The notes under the pieces are model-generated. The model had not been told where the DNA came from. It saw only the letters and a program-made list of their open reading frames with translations, and searched no databases. A stretch of DNA of 64,000 nt, taken from Mycobacterium sp. 852002-51971_SCH5477799-a (GTDB lineage Bacteria > Actinomycetota > Actinomycetes > Mycobacteriales > Mycobacteriaceae). The stretch spans positions 62,001 through 126,000 of the forward strand of contig NZ_LZIF01000083.1 in the NCBI RefSeq assembly GCF_001667145.1. Direction: 5' to 3'. The translations under genes and the position numbers were made by a program. Below, in pieces: positions 28,279 through 37,224 of this stretch (within the stretch, counting starts at the first letter, position 1; each line of letters starts with the position of its first letter).

Positions 28279-29502
28279 CTAACGCGTCAGCAGCGCGACG
28301 CATTCGGTGTGATGGGTCAGCGGGAACGCGTCGAACACCCTGATCTTCTTGACGGCGTAGCCATGGCCGCGGTAGATCCCGATGTCACGCGCGAAAGATG
28401 CGGCCTCACAACCGATGTGCACCACCCGCGGGACCTCGGCGGCGGCCAGCAGATCGATGACCTCGCGCCCGGCGCCCGCCCGCGGCGGATCCAGCACCGC
28501 CACGTCGGCGCGCCCCCGCTGCGCCATCAGCGCGCGGCGCACCGAGTCGGTGACGATGTGCACCTGAGTCAGATTGGTCAGGGTGGCCCGGGCGGCCCGG
28601 GTCGACGCGCGCGAGGTGTCGACACTGAGCACGCGTCCGGAGTGCCCGACGGCATCGCCGAGTACCGCCGCGAAAACGCCTGCGCCGCCGTACAGATCCC
28701 ACGCGCGCATCCCGGTGCCGAGCTGCGCCCAGTCGGCGACCAGCTGGCTGTACACGTCTGCCGCGTCGCGGTGCGCCTGCCAAAAGGCGGTCACCGGCAC
28801 CTGCCAGCTTCGCCCGGCCACACGCTGCACCGCCTCGTAGCGACCCTCCACCACCTTGGTCGCGGTCTGCCTGCCCTGCCGCAGGGTGCGCACCACGTGG
28901 CGTACGCCGTCGTCGTCGACGGCCACGTGCAGCTGGGCACCCGGCGGCCACCCGATGTCGGCGATGCCGCCGAGCATGCCCGCCGGCAGCTGGGCACAGC
29001 GCAAGTCGGTCACCAATTCCTCGCTGTGGTACCGGTGGAAGCCCGCGCGGCGGTCGGGGCCCACGCCGAGCCGGACGCGGGTGCGCCACCCCGTCGGCGC
29101 GGAATCCGCGAGCGGCTCGGCCTCTCCGCTCCACGCATGCCCGCCGAGGCGCTCGAGCTGATTGGCCACGACTTCGGCTTTGAGCCGGCGGGCCACCTCG
29201 GGGGCGGCGAACGCCAGGTCGCAACAGCCGGCGCCGTCGACGCCGGCGATGGGGCACAGCGAGGTGACGCGGCCGGCCGCCGGGTCGATCACCTCGACAA
29301 CCTCTGCGTGCCAATAAGATCCGCGATCCGCGGTCACCCGGACGCGAACCCGCTCACCGGGCAGGGCATAGCGGACAAACACCACCCGGCCTTCGTGGTG
29401 CGCGACGCAACTGCCGCCGTTGGCCGGGGCATCGGTGGTCAAAGTGAGGTCCCCCATCGGGGGCGGCGCCGCGCGCGGCGCGCGTGTGGATTCGCGGGTC
29501 AA
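28279..29502 (-). CDS. TrmA/RlmCD-like SAM-dependent RNA methyltransferase, Rv2689c-like
   Basis: 407 residues from TTG 29502, which overlaps the upstream gene's stop (TTGA). An alternative ATG at 29457 loses 15 residues and still keeps the TRAM domain (LTLTTDAPANGGSCVAHHEG). The SAM-binding core is AWDLYGGAGVFAAVLGD, with catalytic-type motifs LDPPRAGAG and HIGCEAASFARDIGIY near the C-terminus. Makes 5-methyluridine in tRNA or rRNA by family. The N-terminal Fe-S Cys cluster is reduced to CPIAGVDGAGCC. It is sandwiched between the antiporter and the K+ transporter. Confidence 0.9.
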   Translation of the reverse strand: MTRESTRAPRAAPPPMGDLTLTTDAPANGGSCVAHHEGRVVFVRYALPGERVRVRVTADRGSYWHAEVVEVIDPAAGRVTSLCPIAGVDGAGCCDLAFAAPEVARRLKAEVVANQLERLGGHAWSGEAEPLADSAPTGWRTRVRLGVGPDRRAGFHRYHSEELVTDLRCAQLPAGMLGGIADIGWPPGAQLHVAVDDDGVRHVVRTLRQGRQTATKVVEGRYEAVQRVAGRSWQVPVTAFWQAHRDAADVYSQLVADWAQLGTGMRAWDLYGGAGVFAAVLGDAVGHSGRVLSVDTSRASTRAARATLTNLTQVHIVTDSVRRALMAQRGRADVAVLDPPRAGAGREVIDLLAAAEVPRVVHIGCEAASFARDIGIYRGHGYAVKKIRVFDAFPLTHHTECVALLTR

Positions 29503-31493
29503 TCGAAGATTCCCCGACGAGCGTCACCGGGCGCCACGTGCGGCTGCAGGGTTCTACGCCGCTCCGACGAACTCAACTGCCACGGAACCGAAGTCACCAT
29601 GACGCCCGGCATGAACAGCAGGCGGCCCTTGAGCCGAAGGGCGCTCTGGTTGTGCAAGACCTGCTCCCACCAGTGGCCCACCACATACTCCGGAATGAAC
29701 ACCGTCACCACGGTGCGCGACGACTCTTCCCTGGCCCGCTTGACGTATTCCAATACGGGACGGGTGACTTCTCGATACGGCGAGGCGATGACCTTGAGCG
29801 GGACGCTGATATCGCTTTCTTCCCACTTGTGCACCAGCTCGCGGGTTTCCGCGTCGTCGACGCTGACCGTCACGGCCTCGAGCACATCGGGCCGGGTGGC
29901 CCTCGCGTAGGCCAGCGCACGCAGCGTCGGCAGGTGCAGCTTCGATACCAGCACCACCGCGTGATTACGGCTGGGCAGCACCACGTCGTCCTGGGCGGCG
30001 GCCTGCTCCGCCAATTCCCGGTTCACCGTGTTGTAGTGCCGGTGAATCATCTTCATGATCCCGAACAGCAGGCTCATCGCGAACAGGGCGATCCACGCTC
30101 CGGCCGCGAACTTGGTCACCAGGACCACCAGCAACACCGTGCCGGTGGACAGCAAGCCGACCGTGTTGACCACCCGCGAGCGCATCATCTTGCGCCGCGC
30201 CCGCGGCTCGGTTTCGGTGCGCAACAACCGGGTCCAGTGCCGCACCATGCCGATCTGGCTCAGCGTGAACGAGATGAAAACACCGACGATGTACAACTGA
30301 ATCAACGCGGTGACCTCACCGCGAAACGCGATGATCGCCAGCAGCGCCGCCCCGGACAGGAACAGGATTCCGTTGGAGAACGCCAATCGGTCTCCGCGGG
30401 TGTGCAATTGGCGCGGCAGGTAGCTGTGCTGCGCCAGGATCGAGCCGAGCACCGGGAACCCGTTGAACGCGGTGTTGGCCGCTAGCACCAGGATGAGAGC
30501 GGTCACCGTGGCGATCAACAGGAACCCGATGTGGAAGCTGCCGAACACCGCTTGCGCCAGCTGGGTTACCAGCGTCTTCTGGTAGTAATCCTTGGGCGCG
30601 CCACCCAATTGCGTAGCGGGATCCTCGACGAGCTGGACGCCGATCTGCTGGGCCAGCACGATGATGCCCATCAGCAGCGTCACCGCGATACCGCCCAGCA
30701 TCAGCAGGGTGGTGGCGGCGTTGCGCGACTTGGGTTTCTGAAATGCCGGCACCCCGTTGCTGATCGCCTCGACACCGGTCAGTGCCGCACATCCCGAGGA
30801 GAACGACCGCGCCACCAGGAACGCCAGTGCGAAACCGACGATCTGGCCGTGGGCGGAGTGCATCTGGAACCCGGCGGACTCGGCGCGTAGCGGATTGCCC
30901 AGCACGAAGATCCGGAAAAGCCCCCAGCCGATCATCACCAGTACACCGATGATGAACGCGTACGTCGGGATGGCGAACGCCAACCCGGACTCGCGCACGC
31001 CACGCAGGTTCAGCGCCATCACCAGCAGGATGGACACCACGCAGAAGAACACCTTGTGCTGAGCCACGATCGGAATCGCCGAGCCGATGTTCGCCATCGC
31101 GGACGCCGTCGAGACCGCAACGGTCAGAACGTAATCCACCATCAGCGCGCTGGCGACCACCAGCCCGGCGGTGTCGCCGAGGTTGGTGGTGACCACCTCG
31201 TAGTCGCCGCCGCCGGACGGGTAGGCATGAACGTTCTGCCGGTAGCTGGCCACCACCACCAGCATCACTGCGGCCACCGCCAGCCCGATCCACGGCGTCA
31301 GCGCGTAGGCCGTCACCCCGGCCACCGAGAGCATCAAGAAGACCTCCTCGGGCGCATACGCAACCGAGGACAGCGCGTCGGAGGCGAACACCGGCAAGGC
31401 GATCCGCTTGGGCAGCAGCGTGTGACTCAGCCGGTCGCTGCGAAACGGCCGACCGATAAGCAACCGACGGGTGGCGGTTGAAAGTTTGGACAC
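29499..31493 (-). CDS. KimA-like APC-superfamily K+ transporter, Rv2690c-like
   Basis: 664 residues from GTG 31493. About 12 helices, then a cytoplasmic universal-stress-like domain from about residue 530 (HAVVLVSKLHLPTLRALAYA, VIASPYREVTRP). The start RLLIGRPFRSDRLSHTLLPK followed by FASDALSSVAYAPEE matches Bacillus subtilis KimA, a high-affinity K+/H+ symporter whose USP-like domain binds c-di-AMP (from memory). Divergent from ceoB/ceoC, which encode TrkA-type K+ regulators, supporting potassium uptake. The RNA methyltransferase start overlaps its stop. Confidence 0.9.
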   Translation of the reverse strand: MSKLSTATRRLLIGRPFRSDRLSHTLLPKRIALPVFASDALSSVAYAPEEVFLMLSVAGVTAYALTPWIGLAVAAVMLVVVASYRQNVHAYPSGGGDYEVVTTNLGDTAGLVVASALMVDYVLTVAVSTASAMANIGSAIPIVAQHKVFFCVVSILLVMALNLRGVRESGLAFAIPTYAFIIGVLVMIGWGLFRIFVLGNPLRAESAGFQMHSAHGQIVGFALAFLVARSFSSGCAALTGVEAISNGVPAFQKPKSRNAATTLLMLGGIAVTLLMGIIVLAQQIGVQLVEDPATQLGGAPKDYYQKTLVTQLAQAVFGSFHIGFLLIATVTALILVLAANTAFNGFPVLGSILAQHSYLPRQLHTRGDRLAFSNGILFLSGAALLAIIAFRGEVTALIQLYIVGVFISFTLSQIGMVRHWTRLLRTETEPRARRKMMRSRVVNTVGLLSTGTVLLVVLVTKFAAGAWIALFAMSLLFGIMKMIHRHYNTVNRELAEQAAAQDDVVLPSRNHAVVLVSKLHLPTLRALAYARATRPDVLEAVTVSVDDAETRELVHKWEESDISVPLKVIASPYREVTRPVLEYVKRAREESSRTVVTVFIPEYVVGHWWEQVLHNQSALRLKGRLLFMPGVMVTSVPWQLSSSERRRTLQPHVAPGDARRGIFD

Positions 31494-31619
31494 GAGAGCC
31501 AAGAGTAAGCCCAGACGGGTTTGGCGGTAGCGTTCGTAGGAGAATGTTTGCCGACCGAAACGGCTGGCCGGCATGGGTCGCCGGTGAAGGGCGCAGGACG
31601 CGGTCGAGAGGACCTCAAG

Positions 31620-32285
31620 TTGCGAGTAGTGGTGATGGGCTGCGGGCGGGTCGGTTCCTCGGTCGCCGACGGACTGTCGCGCATCGGTCACGACGTCGCC
31701 GTCATCGACCGTGACAGCACCGCCTTCAACCGGCTCAGCCCGGAATACGCCGGCGAGCGGGTACTGGGGCAGGGATTCGACCGCGATGTACTGCTGAGGG
31801 CACGCATCGAGGAAGCGGACGCGTTCGCCGCGGTGTCATCCGGCGACAACTCCAACATCATCTCGGCGCGGCTGGCCCGGGAGACGTTCGGCGTCAAGCG
31901 GGTCGTGGCGCGCATCTATGACGCCAAGCGCGCCGAGGTCTACGAACGTCTGGGCATTCCCACCATCGCGACCGTGCCGTGGACCACCGACCGCCTGCTC
32001 AACGCGTTGCTGCGCGAGTCAGAGACGGCCAAGTGGCGCGATCCGACCGGCACCGTCGCCGTGTCCGAGGTCGTCTTGCACGAGGACTGGATCGGGCATC
32101 GCGTCACCGATCTCGAGCAGGCCACCGGCGCCCGGGTCGCATTCCTGATCCGTTTCGGGGCCGGCGTGTTGCCGGAACCCAAATCGGTTATTCAGTCCGG
32201 CGACCAGGTGTATGTCGCCGCGATCTCAGGCCGCGCCGCCGAGGCGGTGGCCATCGCCGCGCTGCCACCCAGCGAAGACTTGTGA
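31620..32285 (+). CDS. ceoB: TrkA-type K+ uptake regulator CeoB
   Basis: 221 residues from TTG 31620, with AGAGGA about seven bases upstream. N-terminal RCK_N Rossmann fold (VVMGCGRVGSSVADGL with the NAD motif, then VIDRD), and C-terminal RCK_C (FGAGVLPEPKSVIQSGDQVY). It binds NAD(H) or c-di-AMP by family and gates a K+ transporter. Rv2691 equivalent, immediately followed by its paralogue ceoC. The divergent KimA-like gene is 126 bases away. Confidence 0.94.
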   Translation: MRVVVMGCGRVGSSVADGLSRIGHDVAVIDRDSTAFNRLSPEYAGERVLGQGFDRDVLLRARIEEADAFAAVSSGDNSNIISARLARETFGVKRVVARIYDAKRAEVYERLGIPTIATVPWTTDRLLNALLRESETAKWRDPTGTVAVSEVVLHEDWIGHRVTDLEQATGARVAFLIRFGAGVLPEPKSVIQSGDQVYVAAISGRAAEAVAIAALPPSEDL

Positions 32286-32319
32286 TGATTCCGAACAAGC
32301 GGCTTGAGGAGCGGCGCAC

Positions 32320-32997
32320 ATGAAGGTAGCTGTTGCCGGCGCCGGCGCGGTCGGTCGCTCGGTCACCCGCGAACTCATCGGCAACGGCCACGATGTGACG
32401 CTGATCGAACGTAATCCCGATCACGTCGACGTCGACGCCATCCCTGCCGCGCACTGGCGGCTGGGCGACGCGTGCGAACTGAGCCTGCTGGAGTCGGTGC
32501 ACCTGCAGGAGTTCGACGTGGTGGTCGCCGCGACCGGAGATGACAAGGCCAACGTGGTGCTGAGCCTGCTGGCCAAAACCGAGTTCGCCGTACCGCGGGT
32601 GGTGGCCCGCGTCAACGATCCCCGCAACGAATGGTTGTTCACCGACGCCTGGGGGGTCGACGTGGCGGTGTCGACGCCGCGCATGCTGGCCTCGCTCATC
32701 GAAGAGGCCGTCGCCGTCGGTGATCTGGTGCGGCTGATGGAATTCCGCAGGGGTCAGGCCAACCTCGTCGAGATCACACTGCCCGACGACACCCCGTGGG
32801 GCGGCAAGCCCGTGCGCAAACTGCAGCTGCCGCGCGACACCTCGCTGGTGACGATCCTGCGCGGCCCCCGGGTGATCGTTCCCGAGGAGGACGAGCCGCT
32901 GGAGGGCGGTGACGAGCTGCTGTTCGTGGCCGTCGCCGAGGCGGAGGAAGACCTGCAGAAGCTGCTGCTGGGCAGCCACAGCCCGGCCGGCGAGTAG
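32320..32997 (+). CDS. ceoC: TrkA-type K+ uptake regulator CeoC
   Basis: 225 residues. RCK_N with VAVAGAGAVGRSVTRELIG and VTLIERNPDHVDV, RCK_C with VRKLQLPRDTSLVTILRGPR. Pairs with CeoB to make a heteromeric regulatory ring on a K+ channel subunit. No TrkH/TrkG-type pore gene is adjacent, so the divergent KimA-like transporter is the natural local partner. Rv2692 equivalent (also called trkB). It is 34 bases after ceoB on the same transcript. Confidence 0.94.
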   Translation: MKVAVAGAGAVGRSVTRELIGNGHDVTLIERNPDHVDVDAIPAAHWRLGDACELSLLESVHLQEFDVVVAATGDDKANVVLSLLAKTEFAVPRVVARVNDPRNEWLFTDAWGVDVAVSTPRMLASLIEEAVAVGDLVRLMEFRRGQANLVEITLPDDTPWGGKPVRKLQLPRDTSLVTILRGPRVIVPEEDEPLEGGDELLFVAVAEAEEDLQKLLLGSHSPAGE

Positions 32998-33702
32998 TCA
33001 GGCGCCGGGTTTGATTTCGACCGCGGGAACATCGGCAGCGGCGAGGGCCCGCTGCGCCGACTTGATCGCGGCGTAGGTCGCCAACGCCGCCAGCACGGTC
33101 AGCGGCCAGCCCATCGCGATCCGCGCCACCGCCAGCCAGCCGGTCCGATCGGCGTCGTAGAGCAGACCCTGAACGATGAACCGGGCGGCGAACACCAGCG
33201 CCCAGCCCACCGATGCGATGTCGAACGCATAGACGGCCCGTGGCACGGCGCGCCAGCGATCGCCCCGCCCCGTCGCCCAGCTCCACGCGTAGCCGACCAT
33301 TGGGCGGCGGATCAGCACCGACGCCGCGGTGACCACCGCCCACACCAACGACATCCAGATGCCCAGCAGGAAGTAGCCCTTGGACTCCCCCAGCACGTAG
33401 GCGATCAGCGCGCACAGCGCCACGCCGAAGAAGCCGGACAAGGCCGGCTGTGCGGATTCACGGCGAATGAGCCGCCACATCAAGATCAACGCGGCCGCCC
33501 CCAGCGCGGCCACAACCGCGGGAACCAAGCCCGACACGCTCGAGGCGATGACGAACACCACCACCGGCAGCGACGAATAGATGACACCGCTGATCCCGCC
33601 GGCCTGAGCCAGCAGACGTTCCGGGTTGATGCGGTTAGCGGTCATTTGGTCCAGCGCGGGCGACTCGCGCGGGGTTGCCCCCAGATCGTCGGGGTCGGTC
33701 AC
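32998..33702 (-). CDS. DUF3159 membrane protein, Rv2693c-like
   Basis: 234 residues from GTG 33702, its start overlapping the stop of the downstream-numbered neighbour by 4 bases (GTGA). Six hydrophobic helices (for example YSSLPVVVFVIASSV, GYFLLGIWMSLVW, GWALVFAARFIVQGLL), matching the DUF3159 family of small actinobacterial membrane proteins with no assigned role. The N-terminal residues TDPDDLGATPRESPALDQ are hydrophilic. Cotranscribed with the OB-fold gene. It converges on ceoC. Confidence 0.88.
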   Translation of the reverse strand: MTDPDDLGATPRESPALDQMTANRINPERLLAQAGGISGVIYSSLPVVVFVIASSVSGLVPAVVAALGAAALILMWRLIRRESAQPALSGFFGVALCALIAYVLGESKGYFLLGIWMSLVWAVVTAASVLIRRPMVGYAWSWATGRGDRWRAVPRAVYAFDIASVGWALVFAARFIVQGLLYDADRTGWLAVARIAMGWPLTVLAALATYAAIKSAQRALAAADVPAVEIKPGA

Positions 33703-34067
33703 CGCTGAATTTCGTAGTGGGGGTTGTAGATCGCCTTCGTTCCATTCTCCAGCTTGCCGAGGCGCCCACGCACTCGCAGGGTGCGGCCCGAGTCGATGCC
33801 CGGTATGCGGCGCTGCCCCAGCCATACCAGCGTGACGGTGTCGCTGCCGTCGAACAATTCGGCGCGTATTCCGCCGGCGCAGGCCCTGCCGTTGCACTCG
33901 ACGCTACGCAGCGTCCCCACCATCGTGACCTCCTGGCCACGCTCACAGTCGATCGCGCGTTGCGCGCCCGTGCTGGTGACCTCGTCGGAGAGTTCCTCCG
34001 AGTCGAGTCGTTCCGGATCCTCCGTCAACCGACGGGTGAGCCGGCGCAGATACCCCTGGGCCCCCAT
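33699..34067 (-). CDS. OB-fold nucleic-acid-binding protein, Rv2694c-like
   Basis: 122 residues from ATG 34067, matching the length recalled for Rv2694c; a longer TTG start at 34082 is possible. It starts GAQGYLRRLTRRLTEDPERL, then an OB-fold pattern VTMVGTLRSVECNGRA, IRAELFDGSDTVTLVWLG, LRVRGRLGKLENG. The last two strands are the usual RecG/DNA-binding-like beta barrel. It may bind nucleic acid, but the partner is unknown. Its stop overlaps the DUF3159 start. Confidence 0.88.
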   Translation of the reverse strand: MGAQGYLRRLTRRLTEDPERLDSEELSDEVTSTGAQRAIDCERGQEVTMVGTLRSVECNGRACAGGIRAELFDGSDTVTLVWLGQRRIPGIDSGRTLRVRGRLGKLENGTKAIYNPHYEIQR

Positions 34068-34205
34068 GGCCACTCCTGACAAATGCTGCTAAGCCTCGAT
34101 GCTTCCATCTATGCCAACGGACACCGTAGACCTCTTGGTTCCCCAGCGCCAACTGACTCAAACGTCGTGTTGGAGGGCGGGTCAACGGCGGGGCACTATC
34201 AAAAG

Positions 34206-34904
34206 GTGGTGGTCGATCTGCGCGGTGTCACGACGGTGTTGCTGCCCGGCACCGGTTCCGACGACGACTACGTTCACCGGGCCTTTTCCGGTCCCTTATC
34301 CGGGATCGGCGCGCTGTTGGTAACCCCTCCGCCGCGGCCCGACCGGTTGATCGAGGGCTACCTGGCGGCGCTGGATGACGCCGCGCGCGCGGAGCCGATC
34401 GCTGTGGGCGGGGTCTCGATCGGCGCCGCGGTGGCGGCTGCCTGGGCGCTGGCCCATCCCGACCGGTCGGTCGCGGTGCTGGCCGCGCTGCCGGCCTGGG
34501 CCGGCGCGCCCGGAACGGCGCCCGCGGCCCTTGCGGCGCGGTATTCGGCGTCGCAGTTGCGGGCCGACGGGTTGGCGGCGACCACGACCCAGATGCGGGC
34601 GTCCAGCCCACCGTGGCTGGCCGACGAGCTGAGCCGGTCGTGGGGCGCGCAGTGGCCCCATCTGCCCGACGTCATGGAAGAGGCGGCCGCCTATGTCGCG
34701 CCGAGCTGCGACGAGCTGGCGGGGCTGGCCGTGCCGCTGGGGGTGGCCGCCGCGGTCGACGATCCGATCCACCCGTTGCAGGCCGGCCTCGACTGGGCCG
34801 CCGCGGCGCCGCGCGCGGCGCTGCGGACGGTGACGCTGGACCAGATCGGGCTGGATCCCACCGCCCTGGGCGCGGCCTGTCTGGGCGCGCTGGCCGACCT
34901 GTAG
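34206..34904 (+). CDS. Alpha/beta hydrolase-like protein, Rv2695-like
   Basis: 232 residues from the GTG at 34206; a GTG at 34167 would add 13 residues and no strong ribosome site decides it. The N-terminal LPGTGSDDDYVHRAF provides the oxyanion loop and GGVSIGAAVAAAWALAHPD the nucleophile elbow (GVSIG, Ser present). The acid and His are less certain (AVDDPIHPLQAGLDW supplies both candidates). Likely a cytoplasmic esterase-like enzyme of unknown substrate. Divergent from the OB-fold gene. Confidence 0.84.
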   Translation: MVVDLRGVTTVLLPGTGSDDDYVHRAFSGPLSGIGALLVTPPPRPDRLIEGYLAALDDAARAEPIAVGGVSIGAAVAAAWALAHPDRSVAVLAALPAWAGAPGTAPAALAARYSASQLRADGLAATTTQMRASSPPWLADELSRSWGAQWPHLPDVMEEAAAYVAPSCDELAGLAVPLGVAAAVDDPIHPLQAGLDWAAAAPRAALRTVTLDQIGLDPTALGAACLGALADL

Positions 34905-34908
34905 CCGG

Positions 34909-35685
34909 TCAGCCGCCGGTGGTGGTGCGCAGCTGCTGCATAGCCGACCCGTCGACGCTGCGGCGCGCGGCCGGCTCGTTGGATGGTGCCTGCTGCCCTT
35001 GCACCGGTTGGGCGTCGTCCTGCCGTGCGGCCTGTTGCGCAGCGGCAGCTTCGCGCAGCTGCTGCGCCATCGGCTCGGGCAGCTGCACCGCCAAAGGTGT
35101 CCGCACCGGCAGCGGCGTATCACCGCGCCGAACCACGGTGTCCGCCAAGGCCGCTCGCGCCTCCTGCTCCAGGGCTTCCATCGTCTCCTGGGAGCCGTTG
35201 ATGACGCAGCGGATCATCCAGCGGTAGCCGTCCACGCCGATAAAGCGCACCACGCCGGCGGCGGTGCCCACCACTTCGCGGCCCCACGGCCCGTCCTTGA
35301 TGCTGACTTGGGCCGAGTCGTTGCGCAGCGATTCGGCCAGCTCGCCGGCCACTTCACGCCACAGGCCACCAGTCTTGGGCGCGGCGTAGGCGGCGATCGT
35401 GAAACGACCGTTCTGCGTGACGACCCAGACCGCACTCGGCACACCGGTTTCGGTCAGCTCGACCTGCAGCTGGCCGGCCTCCGGCATCGGGATCAGCACC
35501 GAGCCCAGGTCGAGCCGGGCCAGCTCGGCGACCGCCGGATCGTCGAAGTCCTCGATGTCGAACGGGCCCTCGAGGTCTTCGGGGGACGGTTCGTCGGCCT
35601 CGCCGGCCACGACCTTCTCCGCCGCCGATGTGTCGGCGCCGGAGGCGTCGTCGTCTTTGGGTGTGCGCTTACCGAATGCAGCCAT
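34909..35685 (-). CDS. DUF3710 protein, Rv2696c-like
   Basis: 258 residues. It starts MAAFGKRTPKDDDASGADTS followed by an acidic linker, then the DUF3710 core LLGSVLIPMPEAGQLQVELT-like strand pattern, FTIAAYAAPKTGGLWREV and VVRFIGVDGYRWMIRCVING. The C-terminal 70 residues are Gln/Ala/Pro-rich and low-complexity. Present next to dut in many actinobacteria, with no assigned activity. The start is 70 bases from the end of dut, on the same strand, so the two may be cotranscribed. Confidence 0.88.
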   Translation of the reverse strand: MAAFGKRTPKDDDASGADTSAAEKVVAGEADEPSPEDLEGPFDIEDFDDPAVAELARLDLGSVLIPMPEAGQLQVELTETGVPSAVWVVTQNGRFTIAAYAAPKTGGLWREVAGELAESLRNDSAQVSIKDGPWGREVVGTAAGVVRFIGVDGYRWMIRCVINGSQETMEALEQEARAALADTVVRRGDTPLPVRTPLAVQLPEPMAQQLREAAAAQQAARQDDAQPVQGQQAPSNEPAARRSVDGSAMQQLRTTTGG

Positions 35686-35755
35686 CAGCGCCGCTCCTTC
35701 TCATCGCCTTGTCCCCCGCAAGCAGGAGGGGCCCCACTGCATCGACGCCGGCGCA

Positions 35756-36220
35756 TCACAAACTCGCATGTCCGCCGGAGGAACCGTGACCACCATCGCC
35801 ACGGGATGTTTCGGCCAGCCCGGCCTCGTTGAACGACGACACCTCGACCAGCTCCACCAACTCGACCCGCTGCACCAACAACTGGGCGATGCGGTCGCCG
35901 CGGTGCACCACGATCGGCTCGGTCGGGTCCAAGTTGATCAGCGCGACCTTGATCTCGCCTCGATAGCCCGCGTCGATGGTGCCCGGGCTGTTGACGATCG
36001 AAAGCCCAACTCGCGCAGCCAATCCCGACCGCGGGTGCACCAAGCCGACCATCCCGAACGGGATGGCCACCGCGACCCCCGTGCGCACCAGGGCGCGTCG
36101 CCCGGGTTCCAGCTTGACGTCTTCGGCGCTGTAGAGATCGATGCCCGCGTCGCCCTCGTGGGCGCGGACGGGCAGCGGGAGCTCGCGGTCAAGACGGACG
36201 ATGGCCAGACTGGTCGACAC
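35756..36220 (-). CDS. dut: dUTP diphosphatase
   Basis: 154 residues from GTG 36220, the exact family length. Five trimeric-dUTPase motifs: [48 protein letters not shown], and the C-terminal [15 protein letters not shown] arm that closes the active site. Hydrolyses dUTP to dUMP and pyrophosphate, keeping uracil out of DNA and feeding thymidylate synthesis. Divergent from the DUF3093 gene by 25 bases. Rv2697c equivalent. Confidence 0.97.
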   Translation of the reverse strand: MSTSLAIVRLDRELPLPVRAHEGDAGIDLYSAEDVKLEPGRRALVRTGVAVAIPFGMVGLVHPRSGLAARVGLSIVNSPGTIDAGYRGEIKVALINLDPTEPIVVHRGDRIAQLLVQRVELVELVEVSSFNEAGLAETSRGDGGHGSSGGHASL

Positions 36221-36245
36221 GGGGCCAAAGACTACCCTTGACTGC

Positions 36246-36731
36246 GTGTCAGAGACGCGCGTCGCGCCGCACAACGTGCGGTATCGCGAACGATTGTGGG
36301 TTCCGTGGTGGTGGTGGCCACCGGCCTTCGCGCTGGCGGGCATCGTCGCTTTCGAATTCAACATGGGCGTCACCCGCCAATCGGTCTGGTGGCCGTACGC
36401 GACGCTATTCGCTGTGGCGGCCGCGGCGTTGCTGTGGCTGGGCCGCGTCGAGATCCGGGTAACCGAAGACCCCGCGGCGCCGGGCGAAGTGCAGCTGTGG
36501 GCCGGCGCGGCGCATCTGCCCGTCACCGTGATCTCCCGATCCGCCGAGATAGCGCCCTCGGCCAAGTCCGCCGCGTTGGGCCGCCAGCTGGACCCGGCGG
36601 CGTACGTCCTACACAGGGCATGGGTGGGGCCGATGATCCTGGCGGTACTCGACGATCCGGACGATCCGACGCCGTACTGGTTGGTGAGCTGCCGTCGCCC
36701 CGAGCGGGTGCTGTCGGCCCTGACACGGTGA
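36246..36731 (+). CDS. DUF3093 membrane protein, Rv2698-like
   Basis: 161 residues from GTG 36246. The N-terminal part begins [20 protein letters not shown] and continues [13 protein letters not shown], giving two adjoining hydrophobic helices. The soluble C-terminal half runs through [20 protein letters not shown] and ends [22 protein letters not shown]3093 is a conserved actinobacterial membrane protein with no known activity. Head-to-head with dut; convergent with the DUF4193 gene. Confidence 0.9.
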   Translation: MSETRVAPHNVRYRERLWVPWWWWPPAFALAGIVAFEFNMGVTRQSVWWPYATLFAVAAAALLWLGRVEIRVTEDPAAPGEVQLWAGAAHLPVTVISRSAEIAPSAKSAALGRQLDPAAYVLHRAWVGPMILAVLDDPDDPTPYWLVSCRRPERVLSALTR

Positions 36732-36740
36732 GTGCAGCGA

Positions 36741-37043
36741 TCAGGCCGCGCAGTCGGTACAGATCATCACGCCGTTCTTCTCGCTGGCCAGCCGGCTGCG
36801 GTGTTGCACCAGGAAGCAGCTCGAGCAGGTGAACTCGTCGGCCTGCTTCGGGATCACGCGCACCGACAGCTCTTCCCCCGACAGATCGGCGCCCGGAAGT
36901 TCGAAGTTCTCAGCGGATTCAGATTCGTCGACATCGACGACGGCCGACGCCGCCTCGTTCCGTCGCGCTTTGAGCTCCTCCAGCGAGTCCTCCGAAACGT
37001 CGTCGGTCTCGGTGCGCCGTGGAGCGTCATAGTCGGTAGGCAT
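36741..37043 (-). CDS. DUF4193 zinc-ribbon-like protein, Rv2699c-like
   Basis: 100 residues. A negatively charged N-terminus ([20 protein letters not shown]) and a C-terminal zinc-ribbon-like end with [16 protein letters not shown] and [10 protein letters not shown] (two CxxC). Conserved and abundant in mycobacteria, unknown role. It shares an intergenic region with cei that carries a strong CRP-type palindrome. Confidence 0.93.
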   Translation of the reverse strand: MPTDYDAPRRTETDDVSEDSLEELKARRNEAASAVVDVDESESAENFELPGADLSGEELSVRVIPKQADEFTCSSCFLVQHRSRLASEKNGVMICTDCAA

Positions 37044-37142
37044 TGCCCTATCCCCTCACATGCCCTCGTTATCCAAGCATCGCTTTGTACCAGCGTCGAA
37101 CGCATCCACCAAATGATTCGTGCCCGTATCGCGATCCATTAA

Positions 37143-37162
37143 GGTGTGATTTACGTCACACC
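37143..37162. promoter_or_regulatory. CRP-type operator between DUF4193 gene and cei
   Basis: GGTGTGATTTACGTCACACC: perfect GGTGTGA-N6-TCACACC arms matching the mycobacterial cAMP receptor protein (Rv3676-type) consensus TGTGA-N6-TCACA. It lies 100 bases before the DUF4193 start and 63 before cei, so it could act on either promoter. Confidence 0.85.
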
Positions 37163-37224
37163 CCTATTTTTACCCTTGCGCTCGTCCCTGAACAGCGGGT
37201 TTAGCGTGCGGCTAGAGTGCAGCT

